64,000 nt of DNA, taken from assembly GCF_002343915.1 (NCBI RefSeq), contig NZ_NETK01000001.1, positions 5,842,001 through 5,906,000 on the forward strand, written 5' to 3'. A model generated the notes under the pieces. That model was given only the letters and a program-made list of their open reading frames with translations. It was not told the origin of the DNA and did not search any database. This document shows positions 31,981-43,269 of the stretch, one piece after another. Both the position numbers and the translations under genes were made by a program. Origin of the DNA: Nannocystis exedens. Its GTDB lineage: Bacteria; Myxococcota_A; Polyangia; Nannocystales; Nannocystaceae. The first letter of the stretch is position 1. The number at the start of each line of letters is the position of its first letter.

Positions 31981-33495
31981 TCACTTGCCCGCGGTCTTCG
32001 GGGCGAAGAACACCTGGCCCTGGGAGAGGGCGTAGGTGACCTTCATGCTCTTGAGCAGCGGGACGTTGATGTAGCCGCCGAGCTCGAAGCCGCCGAGCTC
32101 GACGACCTGGGCCAGGCCGCCGTCGGGCGGGGTGTTGGCGAGGACGAGGCCGCCGACGCCCTTGACGCCGAGGTCGCCGACCTTGGCCTGGTCGATGTAG
32201 ACCATCTTGAGGCCGGCGTTGGGGTCGTCGAGCGGGTCGAGCTCGCGCGGGAGGTGGCCGCTCTTGAGGTAGTTCTTCTTGGCCACGGTGAGCGCGGTGC
32301 CGTAGGAGCCGCCGAGCCAGGCGTAGAACTGGGCGTCGGAGCCGTCGAGGGTGACGGGGACGGTGGGGACGAGGAACAGGTGGAGGTCGAGCATGAGCAG
32401 CTGCGACGCGGTCGCGCCGGCGGGGGCGGCGGTCGGCGGGGCGCTCTGCAGCTCGAGGGAGGCGTTCGGGAAGTCGAAGGTGATCGCGCCGATCTTGCTC
32501 AGCACCTGGCGGCCGAGCAGGACCCCGGGCGTCTCACCGAGGCCGAAGGTCGAGAGGTCGTCGACGATCGCCGGGACGTTCGAGATCTTGAGGTCGCCGA
32601 ACTTGACCTCGGGGATGATGACGATGCTGGTCTCGGTGTCGCTGCCGAAGGTCTTGATCTTGGCGACCTCCTTCAGCTTGAGCTGGTCGGCGAAGGCCTT
32701 GTGGATCCGCGCCTCCTCGCGCAGCTCGAGCAGCAGCACCCGGGTGTACTCGCCGCCGACGGTCGCGCCGGAGTGCTTGAGCCCCTGGGCCGGATCGATC
32801 TGCAGGTCGGAGGTGCCCTTGGCCCCGTCGACCTTGGCCAGGTCGGCCTTGCCCTCGAGCGGCCGCATGAACGCGGCGTGGCTCTGCAGCAGCGGCAGCA
32901 GCGGGTTGTCGGGCTCGATCAGCTTGAACACCGCGTCGAGCGTCTTCACCGCGTTGACCGCGTCGAGCTGGGCGTAGTAGCTCCACAGCTTGATCAGCAG
33001 CGGGTCGATCTGGTTCTGGTCGGCCGCGAGGATCGTGTCCTGCAGCTCGATCGCCGCCTTGTGGTCGCCGACGGCCTGGTAGTTGCGGCCGAGGCCGACG
33101 GCGGCGCCGAAGTTCTTGCGGTCGAGCTCGAGCGCCTCCTTGAAGGCCTTGGTCGAGCCGACGTAGTCACCCGCGCGCCAGTTGGCCGCGCCGAGCACCG
33201 CGTAGGCGTCGGCGTTCTTCGACTCGGACTCGAGCGCGCGCTTGGCCCGCTCCCGCGCCGAGGCCCAGCGGCCGCTGGCGAGGTCCTTGTTGGCCAGCGA
33301 GACCAGCGTGTCGGCCTTGGCCGCCTTCTGCGCCTCGGCCCGCTTGCGGTCGGCCTCCTCGACCGAAATGCCCTTCTCGCCGGGGGCGGAGGTCTCGCCC
33401 TTCTTGCCGCACGCCGCGGTGGTGAGGGTCAGGGCGAACAGGCCCAAAAGACCGGGGCGGAACAACTGGCGAAGCGTACGAAGGTCGCGCGACAT
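31981..33495 (-). CDS. TPR lipoprotein with two aspartyl-protease-fold domains lacking the catalytic motif
   Basis: 504 residues. Lipobox LTLTTAAC (Cys29), then a charged coiled segment and TPRs (about 60-170: DTLVSLANKDLASGRWASAR, AYAVLGAANWRAGDYVGSTK). The C-terminal half looks like two retropepsin/pepsin-like modules, each with a ...VGDLGVKGVGGLVL or FGDLKISNVPAIVDD strand pair and a hydrophobic-hydrophobic-G ending (GVLLGRQVLSKIGAITFDFP, GGYINVPLLKSMKVTYAL). The D-[ST]-G catalytic triplet is missing: the corresponding loop reads WLGGSYGTALTV. It may bind peptides rather than cut them. Fold assignment is by pattern and is moderate. Confidence 0.7.
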   Translation of the reverse strand: MSRDLRTLRQLFRPGLLGLFALTLTTAACGKKGETSAPGEKGISVEEADRKRAEAQKAAKADTLVSLANKDLASGRWASARERAKRALESESKNADAYAVLGAANWRAGDYVGSTKAFKEALELDRKNFGAAVGLGRNYQAVGDHKAAIELQDTILAADQNQIDPLLIKLWSYYAQLDAVNAVKTLDAVFKLIEPDNPLLPLLQSHAAFMRPLEGKADLAKVDGAKGTSDLQIDPAQGLKHSGATVGGEYTRVLLLELREEARIHKAFADQLKLKEVAKIKTFGSDTETSIVIIPEVKFGDLKISNVPAIVDDLSTFGLGETPGVLLGRQVLSKIGAITFDFPNASLELQSAPPTAAPAGATASQLLMLDLHLFLVPTVPVTLDGSDAQFYAWLGGSYGTALTVAKKNYLKSGHLPRELDPLDDPNAGLKMVYIDQAKVGDLGVKGVGGLVLANTPPDGGLAQVVELGGFELGGYINVPLLKSMKVTYALSQGQVFFAPKTAGK

Positions 33496-33647
33496 GAACT
33501 CTCCAGCGCGGGGCTCAGGGCGGCGCCGCGCCGGCGGAGCATACCCGCGGGAGCGGCCGTCCAGCAACGCCCCGGCGCGGGGGCCCGGGACGACGCCGCC
33601 GCGTGAAAGGCCACGGACCGGGCGATCGCCGGAGAATTCCCGGCCGG

Positions 33648-34703
33648 TCAGGCGATCGGACCGGGTTCGGAAGGCCCGCCGGCCGCGGGCTCCGCGGGCC
33701 GCCGGCGCCGGTCGCGGCCGAGGAGCACGAGGCCGGGGAGGGCGAGGACGACGGCGCCGAGGAGGCCGAGCAGGTACATCAGGGCGCCGAAGCTGGCCCC
33801 GGGCCCGACGAGATCGGCCGGGCCGACGAACAACTGCAGGGCCAGGGCGGCGCCGAACTGAAAGCTGCCGACCTGGGCCGGCCCGCCGGGCAGCTGGATG
33901 CTGAGGCCGACCACGGCGACGATCACGGCGGCCTCGCCGGCCCCGAGATCGAGGCCGCAGGCCTGCAGCACCAGCCACAACTGCAGGAGGGTGATCGCCC
34001 AGTAGACCAGCGAGGCGGCGAGGAGGAGGAGGCCGCGGGCGCTGGTGAAGATCGGCCGCAAGGCGGCGGCGAGGTGGAACACGAAGTCGCCGAGCCGGGC
34101 GCCCAGGACCGGACGCACGAGGCCGCCGAGGCGCTCGTGGTGCCGCGGAGGGGTGAAGGCCAGGAGCCCCAGCCCGAGCATGAGGCCGGCGAAGACGACG
34201 CCGGAGGCCAGGCCGAACCGCTCGACCGAGCCGACCAGCGCCGCGAACTCGGGGCTGAAGGCGGTCGACAGGCCGAGGCCGAGGAACAACATGCCGACGA
34301 CGAGCAGGCCGTCGAGCAGCCGCTCGCTGGCGATCGCGGCGATCGCCTCCGGCAGGCCGAGCCCGGCGACGCCGGCGCGCGCGAGGATCAGCGGCCGCGA
34401 CAGCTCGCCGAGCCGCAGCGGCAGGAGCAGGATGACGAGGAACGAGACCAGGCCGCTGCCGACCAGCAGGTCCCGAGAGACAGGTACGCCCGGCGGCAAG
34501 GCCCAGCGCAGCCGCACGGCGCGCATCAGGCTGTAGGCGACGTGCAGCGCGGCCGCCAGCGCGAACAGCCCGGGCCGCGGGAGGTGCAGCACGTCGGGCC
34601 ACAGCGGCACCTTGCGCGAGGCGAGCCACAGCAGGACGACGGCGCCGACGCACGAGACGGCCCACAGCAGGGCGCGTCGTCGCGGCGGTGCAGGCAGGGC
34701 CAC
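33648..34703 (-). CDS. Lysylphosphatidylglycerol synthase-type (UPF0104) membrane protein
   Basis: 351 residues with about eight membrane helices. The sequence RWALPPGVPVSRDLLVGSGLVSFLVILLLPLRLGELSRP matches the R..lGEl.rp motif of the LPG_synthase_TM/AglD family, and the helix after it has ASERLLDGLLVV. The second half has GLSIQLPGGPAQVGSFQFG, the family's P.P.GlG..e-like motif. Members flip or modify lipids, including dolichol-type sugars; there is no C-terminal aminoacyl-transfer domain here. It lies 152 bases upstream of the TPR lipoprotein and in the same direction. Confidence 0.82.
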   Translation of the reverse strand: MALPAPPRRRALLWAVSCVGAVVLLWLASRKVPLWPDVLHLPRPGLFALAAALHVAYSLMRAVRLRWALPPGVPVSRDLLVGSGLVSFLVILLLPLRLGELSRPLILARAGVAGLGLPEAIAAIASERLLDGLLVVGMLFLGLGLSTAFSPEFAALVGSVERFGLASGVVFAGLMLGLGLLAFTPPRHHERLGGLVRPVLGARLGDFVFHLAAALRPIFTSARGLLLLAASLVYWAITLLQLWLVLQACGLDLGAGEAAVIVAVVGLSIQLPGGPAQVGSFQFGAALALQLFVGPADLVGPGASFGALMYLLGLLGAVVLALPGLVLLGRDRRRRPAEPAAGGPSEPGPIA

Positions 34704-34879
34704 GGCGGCACTCTACGGCGGACGCCGGCCGCGGTGCACACGGCGACCGCGACGACCGCCGTGAGTCAAAGCGGGAGGCGCGATCTTCGTGTCGGCGGCG
34801 ACAGAGAGATCGTCCCGGCGAAGCACGATCTCGATGTCGGATCGAAGCCGTGCGAGCGAGGATTCTCGGCGGCCGTGAC

Positions 34880-35190
34880 GGCGCCGACGCGGGGACGAAC
34901 CTCGGAGGTCCGGCGCGAGCGATGAGCTGTGAGGTCGTCGCGCCGAGCGAAGCCGGGGACGAACCTCGAAGGTCGCGCGCGGCGATGGGCTGCGAGGCGT
35001 CCCGCCGTGACGGGCGCGGAGCCGACGCGGGGACGAACCTCGGAGGTCGCGCGAGCGATGAGCTGTGAGGTCGTCGCGCCGAGCGAAGCCGGGGACGAAC
35101 CTCGAAGGTCGCGCGCGGCGATGACCTGCGAGGCGTCCCGCCGTGACGGGCGCGGAGCCGACGCGAGGACGAACCTCGGCGGTTGCGAGG
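34880..35190. repeat. Two-part tandem repeat, higher-order unit about 138 bases
   Basis: The core GACGAACCTCG recurs at about 34894, 34958, 35032, 35094 and 35168, spaced 64, 74, 62 and 74 bases. Odd and even units differ (GCGATGAGCTGTGAGGTCG and GAGGCGTCCCGCCGTGACGG), giving a nested two-unit repeat. Intergenic, downstream of the clpB terminator; no frame looks coding. Confidence 0.75.
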
Positions 35191-35233
35191 CGATGAGCTG
35201 CGACCTCGTCTCGCCGCACGGCCCGCAAAGACG

Positions 35234-35266
35234 CCGGCGCCCCGGCCGCGAGGGCCGGGGCGCCGG
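35234..35266 (-). terminator. Strong hairpin terminator of clpB
   Basis: Fourteen-base perfect GC inverted repeat (CCGGCGCCCCGGCC and complement) with a five-base loop, about 30-60 bases after the clpB stop. A palindromic CATGTCC element lies between it and the stop codon. Confidence 0.85.
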
Positions 35267-35290
35267 TATGTCTCTCAGGGCATGTCCTGA
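35267..35290. repeat. Palindromic element between clpB stop and terminator
   Basis: TATGTCT-ctca-GGGCATGTCC-tga, four bases from the clpB stop codon and directly abutting the strong hairpin. Confidence 0.6.
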
Positions 35291-35294
35291 AAAA

Positions 35295-37913
<2,619 letters not shown>

Positions 37914-38059
37914 GGGGGTTCCTCGGGCGAGCGTCGACAGGGGACTTGGGGGACTGCGGTAGCCTGGGCTCGCGTGTCAAAATGGCAACGCGACGGCTCG
38001 CGTGCGCCGTCGTCCCCTGACCTCACGCGCCGGCCGCACTTGCGCGAGGCCCTGGCCGG

Positions 38060-38075
38060 GCTCAAGCTTTTGAGC
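38060..38075. promoter_or_regulatory. Inverted repeat in the clpB/thioredoxin-TPR divergent region
   Basis: GCTCAA-gctt-TTGAGC, perfect six-base arms with a four-base spacer, in the 220-base region between the divergent clpB and lipoprotein starts. It could be an operator. No clear sigma-32 or CIRCE element was recognised. Confidence 0.35.
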
Positions 38076-38133
38076 TTTGCGCGCGCGGTGGCAGTTGCGG
38101 CCGGCGAGGTTCCCGGGCAGCTTCAAGCGAGCC

Positions 38134-39339
38134 ATGGCTCGCGCTCCCGCCGTCGTCGGTCCGCTGTTCGCTGCGCTGCTGGCTCCCGCGTTGGGGGCCG
38201 TTCTCGTGAGCTCCTGCGGCGGTCCGGCGCCGCAGGCCGACGCGTCGGGGCCGAAGACCGAGGCTTCGCCGACGGCGTCGACGCCCGCCGCGGCGAACCC
38301 GCCGCCGGTCGAGGGCCCGGGGGTGCGGAGCGACGGCGAGATCGTGTCGGCGGTGAAGTGGATCGAGGGCGATCTCGAGGCGGCGCTCGCCGCGGCGAAA
38401 GCGGAGGGCAAGCCGGTGTTCGTCGACGTCGGCGCGTACTGGTGCCCGCCCTGCCGCGAGCTCGAGGAGAAGGTGTTCACGCGCGCCGATGTCGGCGCGG
38501 CCCTGGCCAAGTACGTCGCGCTGCACGTCGACGCCGAGAAGGGCGAGGGCCCCGAGCTGGTGGCCCGCTACAAGGTGCAGGCGTACCCGACGCTGCTGGT
38601 GCTCGACGCGAACGGGGTCGAGAAGGGCCGCCTGGTCGACGCGATGGAGCCGCCGGCCCTGCTCGCCGCGCTCGAGAAGATCGCCGCCGGCGGCGACGTG
38701 CTCGCCGAGCTCGAGCAGAAGGTCGCGGCCGCGTCCGACGACCTGCAGGCGCGCTACGAGCTCGGGGTCGCGTACGCGCTGGCGGCCCGGCGCGCGCAGG
38801 CCGACGCGGAGTTCGACCGCGTGATCGCGGGCGACCCCGACAACGCCAAGGGCCTCGCCGCCAAGGCGATGTCCGACCGCGCGGCCTTCCTGGTGGCGAA
38901 GCTCGACCGCGACTCCGAGCGGGCGATCGCGCTCTACAAGGAGCTGCAGCAGAAGTTCCCCGGGGCCAAGGAGAGCGTCCGCGCCTTCCGGGCGATCGGC
39001 CGCGAGCTGCACAAGCTCGGGCGCGACGACGAGGCGGTCGCCAGCCTCAAGGCGATGGTCGCGAGCGACGAGAACGACGTCGACCTCAAGAGCGCGTTCG
39101 GGTGGTTCGCGTTCCGCGAGCGCTGCGGGCAGGCAGCGGCGCTCGAGGTCGTCGACGCCGGGATCGCGAAGCAGCCCGACGACGCCGAGCTGTATTACTT
39201 GCGGGCCGAGCTGCAGCACCAGCTCGGGCGCGGCGCGGAGGCCGTCGCGGCCATCCGCGAGGCCGCCCGGCTCGAGCCCGAGTCGGCCTTTTACAAGCGC
39301 CAGGTGCGGCGCTTCACCGAGCTGTCTGGAGGGACATGA
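38134..39339 (+). CDS. Lipoprotein with thioredoxin-like domain and TPRs
   Basis: 401 residues from the ATG at 38134. Signal peptide and lipobox (LVSSC, Cys28), a Pro/Ala linker, then a thioredoxin fold: GKPVFVDVGAYWCPPCREL with the redox pair Cys104-Cys107 and cis-Pro loop VQAYPTLLVLD. The WCPPC active site is of the DsbD-C/TlpA-like type. After residue about 190 come TPR-like helices (ARYELGVAYALAARRAQADA, LYYLRAELQHQLGRGAEAVA). It may reduce envelope cysteines while binding partners through TPRs. It overlaps the next gene by four bases. Confidence 0.88.
   Translation: MARAPAVVGPLFAALLAPALGAVLVSSCGGPAPQADASGPKTEASPTASTPAAANPPPVEGPGVRSDGEIVSAVKWIEGDLEAALAAAKAEGKPVFVDVGAYWCPPCRELEEKVFTRADVGAALAKYVALHVDAEKGEGPELVARYKVQAYPTLLVLDANGVEKGRLVDAMEPPALLAALEKIAAGGDVLAELEQKVAAASDDLQARYELGVAYALAARRAQADAEFDRVIAGDPDNAKGLAAKAMSDRAAFLVAKLDRDSERAIALYKELQQKFPGAKESVRAFRAIGRELHKLGRDDEAVASLKAMVASDENDVDLKSAFGWFAFRERCGQAAALEVVDAGIAKQPDDAELYYLRAELQHQLGRGAEAVAAIREAARLEPESAFYKRQVRRFTELSGGT
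39323..39337. repeat. CTGTC-tggag-GGACATG element supplying a ribosome site and start codon
   Basis: The right arm GGACATG contains the ATG (39336) of the next gene, and the loop and arm (GGAGGG) give its ribosome site. Confidence 0.5.
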
Positions 39340-39806
39340 TGGCGATGACCACCGGCATCGTCGCGCTCGCGACCGCGCTCGCGCTGGCGGCGCCCCCACC
39401 GCCCCCGAGCGATCCCGAGTCGATCGGCGGCTACTACGCGTTCGGCGAGAACCGCGAACGCGAACCGGTCGACGGCCACGAGAAGGTCGTCACCGGCTCG
39501 ATCATCATGCCGCTCGGCCTGCTGCGGACCGGCCTCGGCGTGGCGATGTACGTGATGGCCTCGCCGCAGTACTGCAACCGCATCTACGGCAGCAACGCGT
39601 CCGACCAGACCTGCCGCGGCCTGCAGGTCTACGGGCTCGTCGGCGTGGGCATGGGCGGGCTCATGGCGGTCACCGGGGCGGTGTTCCTCGCGTGGGGCCT
39701 GACCCAGCGGGCTCGACACCATCGGTGGATGCGGGACCACGGCATGGCGATCGCGCCGATGATGTCCCGAGAGGTGCGCGGACTTTCGTTCGGCTTCCGC
39801 TTTTGA
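39336..39806 (+). CDS. Small membrane protein with signal peptide, unknown
   Basis: 156 residues. N-terminal hydrophobic segment (MTTGIVALATALALAAPPPP), then a soluble part and two further hydrophobic helices (GSIIMPLGLLRTGLGVAMYVM and VYGLVGVGMGGLMAVTGAVFLAWGL) followed by a basic end. One pair of cysteines (YCNRIYG, TCRG) between the helices could form a disulfide. No family recognised. It overlaps the thioredoxin-TPR gene (ATGA), so the two are likely one unit, which suggests a shared role at the envelope. Confidence 0.75.
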   Translation: MMAMTTGIVALATALALAAPPPPPSDPESIGGYYAFGENREREPVDGHEKVVTGSIIMPLGLLRTGLGVAMYVMASPQYCNRIYGSNASDQTCRGLQVYGLVGVGMGGLMAVTGAVFLAWGLTQRARHHRWMRDHGMAIAPMMSREVRGLSFGFRF

Positions 39807-40107
39807 GGCCGCTGCGGCGCGCGAGAAGTTGCGCGGCCGGAGCGTCGCATCGCCGTGACGAGGCCGCGCCCCGGGCGACCCTTTGCAGCGGCCTCGGGCC
39901 CGGATGCGCCCGCTATCGGGGTCGGGCCGACGTTCGCGCGGCGCGCCGCGCAGATCTGCACTTCGCAGGAAAGCTGCCAGCGGCCGGCGTGATCGGTATA
40001 GTGGCCGTCACGGACGCCCGGACACGGCCCGTGCTTCGGTGTCCAACTCGACGGGCCCCCGTCCTCGACCCTCAAATTCACCCAACTCTCGAAGGAACCT
40101 TCCGCTT
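39807..40107. other. Intergenic region, no gene seen
   Basis: About 300 bases, GC-rich at the left and AT-richer toward the VWA gene start (GTATAGTGG near 39995), where its promoter may lie. Confidence 0.4.
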
Positions 40108-41400
40108 ATGAAGCGCGCGTTGTTTTCTAGCCTCGTGGCTGTCGGTCTGGTCGGCTGCGGCGACGATGGCAAGCAAGTGGACACCACCGGCAGCACCAAT
40201 TCGATGACGGGCATCTTGACGCTGCCGGGAACCACGTCCGAGCCGACCACGACGACCACCGCCACCGACCCGACCACGACGACGGTGCCGACCGGCACGG
40301 CCGGCCCGACCACGGACACGGACACGGGCAACACCACGTTCGACCCGAACGACTGCGGCGAGGCGGTCGTCGACATCCCGGTCGTGACGCCGAACGTCAT
40401 GCTCGTGCTCGACAAGTCGGGCTCGATGGTCACCCCCGACAAGGGCTACTGGGACCACGACGGCGACGACGCCAACGACGACGGCATCCAGGACGCCGAC
40501 CCGATGATGATGGCGGCGGCGACCCCGAAGATCACGCGGTGGAAGTCGCTCTACAGCGTCGTCGACTTCATCACCGGCACGTTCGAGAACTCGATGAACC
40601 TCGGCGCGGTGCTGTTCCCGTCGAAGATGGCCGCCTCGGCCTACAACGCGACGGCCTGCCCGGTGAACATGACGCCCGAGGTGGAGATCGCGCCGATGAA
40701 CGGCCAGGCGATCCTCAACGCCATCCCCGGCGCCGACGAGACCGACGCGACCATCAAGGGCGGCACGCCGGCGACCAAGGGCGTCAAGGCGGCGCTCGCC
40801 GAGCTGGCGACCATCCAGGACGGCCAGCCGCAGTTCATCATCCTCGTCACCGACGGCGCGGCCAACTGTCGCGAGGACGCGGCCAACAACGCCGAGCTGT
40901 TCGAGCAGTACGACGAGAACCTGTCCATGGTGGTCGGTGACGCGTTCACCAACCTCAACATCCCGACCTACGTCGTCGGCATCGCCATCAAGGACGAGAC
41001 CAGCCCGACGGCCAACGACGGCAACCCGGACAACACCAACGCGTTCCAGAAGCTCAACGAGCTGGCCGACATCGGCGGCCGCCCGCGCGAGGGCGACGTC
41101 AAGTTCTACGACACGCAGAACCAGGTCGAGCTGCAGATGGCGCTCGAGGAGATCTCGATGCAGATCCTCAGCTGCACGATCACCCTCGACCCGGTGCCGA
41201 AGTACCCCGACTACGTCGAGGTCAGCGTCAACGGCACGGCGTACGGCAACACCCAGGTCGCCAGCTGCGACGGCAGCGAGGACGGCTGGATGTTCACGAC
41301 GCCCGACAAGAACGAGATCATCCTGTGCGGCAAGGCCTGCTCCGACTTCCAGATGAGCGGCGTCCTCGACGCGCAGTACCGCTGCCCGAACTCGGGCTAG
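40108..41400 (+). CDS. VWA-domain lipoprotein
   Basis: 430 residues. Lipobox AVGLVGC (Cys17), a Thr/Gly/Asp linker of about 60 residues, then a von Willebrand A domain: VMLVLDKSGSM with the MIDAS DxSxS motif, a GGTPATKG loop bringing the MIDAS Thr, and FIILVTDGAANC. A C-terminal beta module follows (LSCTITLDPVPKYPDYVEVS). Metal-dependent VWA domains bind protein ligands; this one should face outward from the outer or inner membrane. A paralogue with the same layout is at 57940-59202. Ribosome site GAAGGA upstream. Confidence 0.9.
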   Translation: MKRALFSSLVAVGLVGCGDDGKQVDTTGSTNSMTGILTLPGTTSEPTTTTTATDPTTTTVPTGTAGPTTDTDTGNTTFDPNDCGEAVVDIPVVTPNVMLVLDKSGSMVTPDKGYWDHDGDDANDDGIQDADPMMMAAATPKITRWKSLYSVVDFITGTFENSMNLGAVLFPSKMAASAYNATACPVNMTPEVEIAPMNGQAILNAIPGADETDATIKGGTPATKGVKAALAELATIQDGQPQFIILVTDGAANCREDAANNAELFEQYDENLSMVVGDAFTNLNIPTYVVGIAIKDETSPTANDGNPDNTNAFQKLNELADIGGRPREGDVKFYDTQNQVELQMALEEISMQILSCTITLDPVPKYPDYVEVSVNGTAYGNTQVASCDGSEDGWMFTTPDKNEIILCGKACSDFQMSGVLDAQYRCPNSG

Positions 41401-41555
41401 CGCGCCGCGCGGCGTGACGGAGCTGCACCCCGCGTGAAGCTCCGCCCGCGCCGCCCGGGTCTCAAGCTCACGACCGTGGGGTCGCCGGAACGGCGGTCCT
41501 GCGGTTTCTCGTTTGGGTCGGAGGGGGCCGTCGTGCGCGGGGCCGCGCCCGGGCG

Positions 41556-43208
41556 TCAGGGCTCGGGGTTGAACTGGGCGCAGGCCGAGACGACGTCGTC
41601 GAGCACGTCGGTGAAGGTGGCGGCGAGGTCGCCCTGGCAGATGTTCTGGAACAGGCCGCGCTCGCGGAAGCCGCGGGTGATCGAGATGATCCGGCGACCC
41701 GGGGCGGCGTCGCCGTAGACCCCCTGGCACACGGTCTCGGGCATCTCGAACACGCCCTGGCCGCCGGCGATGGCGAGCACCACCAGGCGGTCGAGGTCGC
41801 CGCCGACGGCGTCGACGATCCGCTGGCGGATGGCGACCGAGGTGTCGAGCACGAAGTCGTAGGTGTCCTCGTCGGTGAGGATGACGATGAACAGCAGCGA
41901 GTCGTCGCGGAGGAACCCGGCGTTGGCCGGGTCGTGCAGCGCCTCGGCGAGGTTGTAGTAGGTCATCTCCTCGGTGCCGCTGCGGGTGGCGGCGACGCAG
42001 GCGAACTCCTCGGCGAAGCTCGGCGACGGGCCGACCAGCCAGCGCTGGCCCTCCGGCAGGCCGCACGCGGTCTCCGGGCTCTCGGGCACCATCGGGAAGT
42101 CGCGGTGCGTGTGCAGGGCCGAGAAGCCCTGCTCGCTCGAGACGACGCCGACGTGGAAGTCCTCGACGTCGGTGAGCTCCCCGAGCAGCGCGTCGGTGAA
42201 CTCGGCCAGCACCGGCGGCATGCCGTCCGCGCCGCGCAGGGCGTCCTGCTCCTCGTCCATGCTGCCCGAGCCGTCGATGGCGAACAGCAGGTCGATGCGC
42301 TTGCAGCCGCTCGGCGGCATCTCCGGGGCGGGCTCCTCGTAGTCGAAGTCCTCGCAGGTCTTGACCGCCAGCGGGGTGAAGTCGGCGAGCGCCGCGGCGT
42401 ACGAGGTCTCGGACTTCTCGTAGTGGCGGCTCTTGTCGCTGACCGACAGCGAGAACATGTTGAGCTCGGGCGCGCCGTCGCCGAACGTGAACGCCGACAC
42501 GCGCCGGCGGTCGCCGTCGCCGACCAACCGCAGGTAGGCCTCCGAGGCCTGGCCCGGCTGGGCGTACATGTTGGCCTGCTTGTCGTCGGTGGCGGCCACC
42601 AGCATGGCGATGCCCGTGGCCCCGGGCGCCGGCCAGTCGGCGCGCTCGAGCACCGGGAACATCAGGCCGGAGAACATGTAGTTGCCGACGTCGAAGTCGC
42701 TGACGTAGACGTTGAAGCGGTCGAGCGTGCAGCGCAGCGCGTCGACGGCCCCGGGCGCGACCTCGCCGGCGGCGCCGAACACGAGGATCGGGTCGTCCGC
42801 GGCGTTGCCCGCGAGCGGCAGGCAGTCGGTCGTCGCCATGAACTCGGTGCCGACGTTCGGCAAGATCCGGATCGTCGCGCCTGTCTGTTCGACCAGGTCC
42901 TCGAAGTACTCGACGAGCGCGTCCTGGTCGCCGGCGCCGTAGATCTTGGCGCTCGGGTGGAGCACCAGCGAGACGTCCATCTGCGCGCAGAAGGTCGGCG
43001 CCGGCGGGCCGCCGGTGTCGGTCTCGCCGCCCGTGGTCGGCGCGCCGGTGGTCGGGGCGGGGCCGTCGCCGGTGGTGGCCGCCGTGAGGTCGATCCCGCC
43101 GCTGCTGCCGGTCGAGGCGGCCCCGTCGGTCGCGGCGGCGCTGCCGTCGCCGCAGCCCGACAGCACGGCCACGAGCGACATGGACAGCCAGGGACGGGCG
43201 CGCTGCAT
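41556..43208 (-). CDS. VWA-type lipoprotein, large
   Basis: 550 residues. Lipobox VAVLSGC (Cys19), a Gly/Thr/Ala linker, then an N-terminal domain beginning CAQMDVSLVLHPSAK that itself looks like a degenerate VWA fold (VSLVLHPSAKIYGAGDQDAL). The central part carries a canonical VWA domain with LFAIDGSGSMDEEQ (MIDAS) and a later LLFIVILTDEDTYDFV, with Cys pairs in between. Function probably adhesion or ligand binding; the two other VWA lipoproteins in this window are shorter. Transcribed toward the VWA gene at 40108. Confidence 0.85.
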   Translation of the reverse strand: MQRARPWLSMSLVAVLSGCGDGSAAATDGAASTGSSGGIDLTAATTGDGPAPTTGAPTTGGETDTGGPPAPTFCAQMDVSLVLHPSAKIYGAGDQDALVEYFEDLVEQTGATIRILPNVGTEFMATTDCLPLAGNAADDPILVFGAAGEVAPGAVDALRCTLDRFNVYVSDFDVGNYMFSGLMFPVLERADWPAPGATGIAMLVAATDDKQANMYAQPGQASEAYLRLVGDGDRRRVSAFTFGDGAPELNMFSLSVSDKSRHYEKSETSYAAALADFTPLAVKTCEDFDYEEPAPEMPPSGCKRIDLLFAIDGSGSMDEEQDALRGADGMPPVLAEFTDALLGELTDVEDFHVGVVSSEQGFSALHTHRDFPMVPESPETACGLPEGQRWLVGPSPSFAEEFACVAATRSGTEEMTYYNLAEALHDPANAGFLRDDSLLFIVILTDEDTYDFVLDTSVAIRQRIVDAVGGDLDRLVVLAIAGGQGVFEMPETVCQGVYGDAAPGRRIISITRGFRERGLFQNICQGDLAATFTDVLDDVVSACAQFNPEP

Positions 43209-43269
43209 CGTCTGCCCCGAGCAATAGGCGATGTCGCGGGGGCTGTCGAGCGCGTGCTAGCGTTCGCCC

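Noticed and set aside
34880..35190. CRISPR array
   Set aside because: Units of 62-74 bases recur almost fully, without unique spacers.
37914..38133. Sigma-32 or CIRCE promoter for clpB
   Set aside because: No CTTGAA/CCCCAT pair with correct spacing and no CIRCE inverted repeat could be found by eye.
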